From: Lysobacter sp. FW306-1B-D06B
Lineage (GTDB): Bacteria > Pseudomonadota > Gammaproteobacteria > Xanthomonadales > Xanthomonadaceae
Direction of reading: 5' to 3'
Length of the DNA stretch: 64,000 nt
Assembly: GCF_038446665.1 (NCBI RefSeq)
Contig: NZ_CP151802.1
Span: forward strand, 2,356,001 to 2,420,000
The notes beneath the pieces were generated by a model. That model saw only the letters and a program-made list of their open reading frames with translations, ran no database searches and was not told the origin of the DNA. Shown here piece after piece: positions 62,726 to 64,000 of this stretch. The translations under genes and the position numbers were made by a program. Positions within the stretch are counted from its first letter, which is position 1, and the number at the start of each line of letters is the position of its first letter.

Positions 62726-62752
62726 AACGCCCGGGATTCCCGGGCGTTTTTG
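62726..62752 (+). terminator. Rho-independent terminator of amiC
   Basis: A 10-bp stem AACGCCCGGG / CCCGGGCGTT with ATT loop is followed by TTTTTG, 23 bp after the amiC stop. Confidence 0.93.
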
Positions 62753-62836
62753 TTTGTCCGGGCCGGGTCGGCGGGCATTGCGTCGGCTATCATTCCTGTC
62801 GATTCCCTCGACGATGCCGGAGCGCATCGCCACACC

Positions 62837-64000
62837 GTGACGATCCGTCAGCTCCCCGACACCCTCATCAACCAGATCGCGGCCGGCGAGGTCATCGAGC
62901 GCCCGGCGTCGGTGGTCAAGGAACTCGTCGAGAACGCGCTCGACGCGGGCGCGCGTCGCATCGACATCGACCTGGAAGAAGGCGGCGTCCGACTCATCCG
63001 CATCCGCGACGACGGCAAGGGCATCGAGCCCGCCGAACTGCCGCTGGCGGTGTCGCGCCACGCCACCAGCAAGATCGCTTCGCTCGACGACCTGGAAGGC
63101 GTGGCCACGCTCGGCTTCCGCGGCGAAGCGCTGCCGTCCATCGCCTCGGTCAGCCGGTTCGCGCTGACGTCCCGCCGCGACGGCAGCGACCGCGCCGCGA
63201 CGCTGGAAGTCGACGGCGGTCGCGTCGGTGAGATCACGCCCAAGCCGCATCCGCAGGGGACGACGGTCGAGGTGCGCGACCTGTTCTTCAACGTACCGGC
63301 GCGGCGCAAGTTCCTGAAGGCCGAGCGCACCGAGCTGGGCCACATCGAGGAATGGCTGCGCCAGCTGGCGCTGGCCCGTCCGGACGTCGAGCTGCGTGTC
63401 TCGCACAACGGCAAGCCGTCGCGGCGCTGGAAAGGCGAGGGCGACCTGCTTTCCGAAGTGCGCCTGCACGAAGCACTGGGCGAGGAGTTCGCGCGCAACG
63501 CGCTGCGCGTCGACCACGCCGGTGCGGGGCATGCGATGGGCTCCGGACAGGGCCTGCGCCTGCACGGCTGGATCGCACAGCCCGCGTACAACCGCGCCAG
63601 CGCGGACCAGCAGTACCTCTATGTCAACGGCCGCGCGGTGCGCGACCGCAGCATCGCGCATGCGATCAAGCAGGCGTACGCCGACGTGCTCTTCCACGGA
63701 CGGCAGCCGGCTTACGTGCTGTTCCTGGAACTCGATCCGCGCCGCGTCGACGTCAACGTGCATCCGGCCAAGCACGAAGTGCGTTTCCGCGATGCGCGCC
63801 TGATCCACGATTTCGTCTACCGCACGCTGCAGGACGCGCTGGCGGAAACGCGCGCCGGCACCGTGGCGGGTGTCGCCGGCGTGCCCGCGAACGATGGGCC
63901 CGGCGCGCCGTCCGCTTACTCCGCCGGATACGGTGCGTCCTCGCCGTCGTACAGCTACCTCGAACGCGCGTCCCAGGCACCGTTGCCGATGCAGGTTGCG
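62837..64000 (+). CDS. mutL: DNA mismatch repair protein MutL, N-terminal part (partial at window end)
   Basis: 388 codons are visible and open to the window edge. The GHKL ATPase motifs are clear: [29 protein letters not shown] (motif I), IRDDGKGI (II), [15 protein letters not shown] (III) and [22 protein letters not shown]. The transducer domain includes VNGRAVRD and [14 protein letters not shown]. The visible part ends in the variable linker. The start is GTG at 62837 ([12 protein letters not shown]). It follows amiC behind a terminator, so it has its own promoter. Confidence 0.95.
   Translation, partial: MTIRQLPDTLINQIAAGEVIERPASVVKELVENALDAGARRIDIDLEEGGVRLIRIRDDGKGIEPAELPLAVSRHATSKIASLDDLEGVATLGFRGEALPSIASVSRFALTSRRDGSDRAATLEVDGGRVGEITPKPHPQGTTVEVRDLFFNVPARRKFLKAERTELGHIEEWLRQLALARPDVELRVSHNGKPSRRWKGEGDLLSEVRLHEALGEEFARNALRVDHAGAGHAMGSGQGLRLHGWIAQPAYNRASADQQYLYVNGRAVRDRSIAHAIKQAYADVLFHGRQPAYVLFLELDPRRVDVNVHPAKHEVRFRDARLIHDFVYRTLQDALAETRAGTVAGVAGVPANDGPGAPSAYSAGYGASSPSYSYLERASQAPLPMQVA

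Overview
The window is GC-rich, densely coded chromosomal DNA from a gammaproteobacterium, most likely Xanthomonadaceae (Lysobacter or Luteimonas type). The evidence is alaS-csrA-tRNA-Ser-tRNA-Arg, dapA-bamC, pcnB-folK-panBCD-pgi and tsaE-amiC-mutL gene orders, a PIN-PhoH protein, and abundant REP-like hairpins. Genus is inference; no rRNA gene is present.

Layout. 1-1166: end of alaS, csrA, tRNA-Ser(GCU), tRNA-Arg(ACG) and its terminator. 1347-42134: a roughly 41-kb exopolysaccharide (EPS) locus. 42213-49356: a sulfatase-like membrane enzyme, an alpha/beta hydrolase, thiD, a DUF1275 protein, phoH, bcp and gcvR, all on the minus strand. 49599-57489: dapA, bamC, fdxA (minus), tRNA-Glu (minus), pcnB, folK, panB, panC, panD, pgi. 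57886-64000: queG (minus), nnr, tsaE, amiC and the N-terminal part of mutL, which runs off the window.

The EPS locus is the interesting part. A minus-strand pair makes a nucleotide-activated uronic acid (TviB-like dehydrogenase plus epimerase). A plus-strand run (3941-24662) carries an Sfp-type phosphopantetheinyl transferase, the initiating sugar-phosphate transferase, a hybrid NRPS-PKS (2433 aa), an NRPS (2042 aa), two exosortase-A-associated-type hydrolases and a flippase. A long minus-strand operon (40776 down to 28541) reads export lipoprotein, chain-length protein, degenerate BY-kinase, outer-membrane barrel, two GT4 glycosyltransferases, O-antigen ligase, two NodB deacetylases, a GT2 and a further GT4. 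galE diverges from it. The gene set is that of EpsH/exosortase-A (PEP-CTERM) EPS loci, but no exosortase is in the window. The acyl-CoA ligase, decarboxylase and carrier protein usual beside the two hydrolases are absent, and the NRPS-PKS stands in their place.

The assembly line reads (truncated C)-A-PCP-KS-AT-ACP-aminotransferase, then C-A-PCP-C-PCP-TE-PCP. It predicts an amino acid extended by malonate and transaminated to a beta-amino product, joined to a second residue (glycine-like code). The C-PCP module has no A domain of its own, and a carrier domain follows the thioesterase. I do not recognise a characterised product. I infer a peptide/polyketide made together with, and possibly attached to, the polysaccharide; this is the candidate undescribed system.

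Four repeat blocks contain REP-like hairpins, all between converging transcription units. In three places they form a composite nested inverted repeat of about 245 bp.
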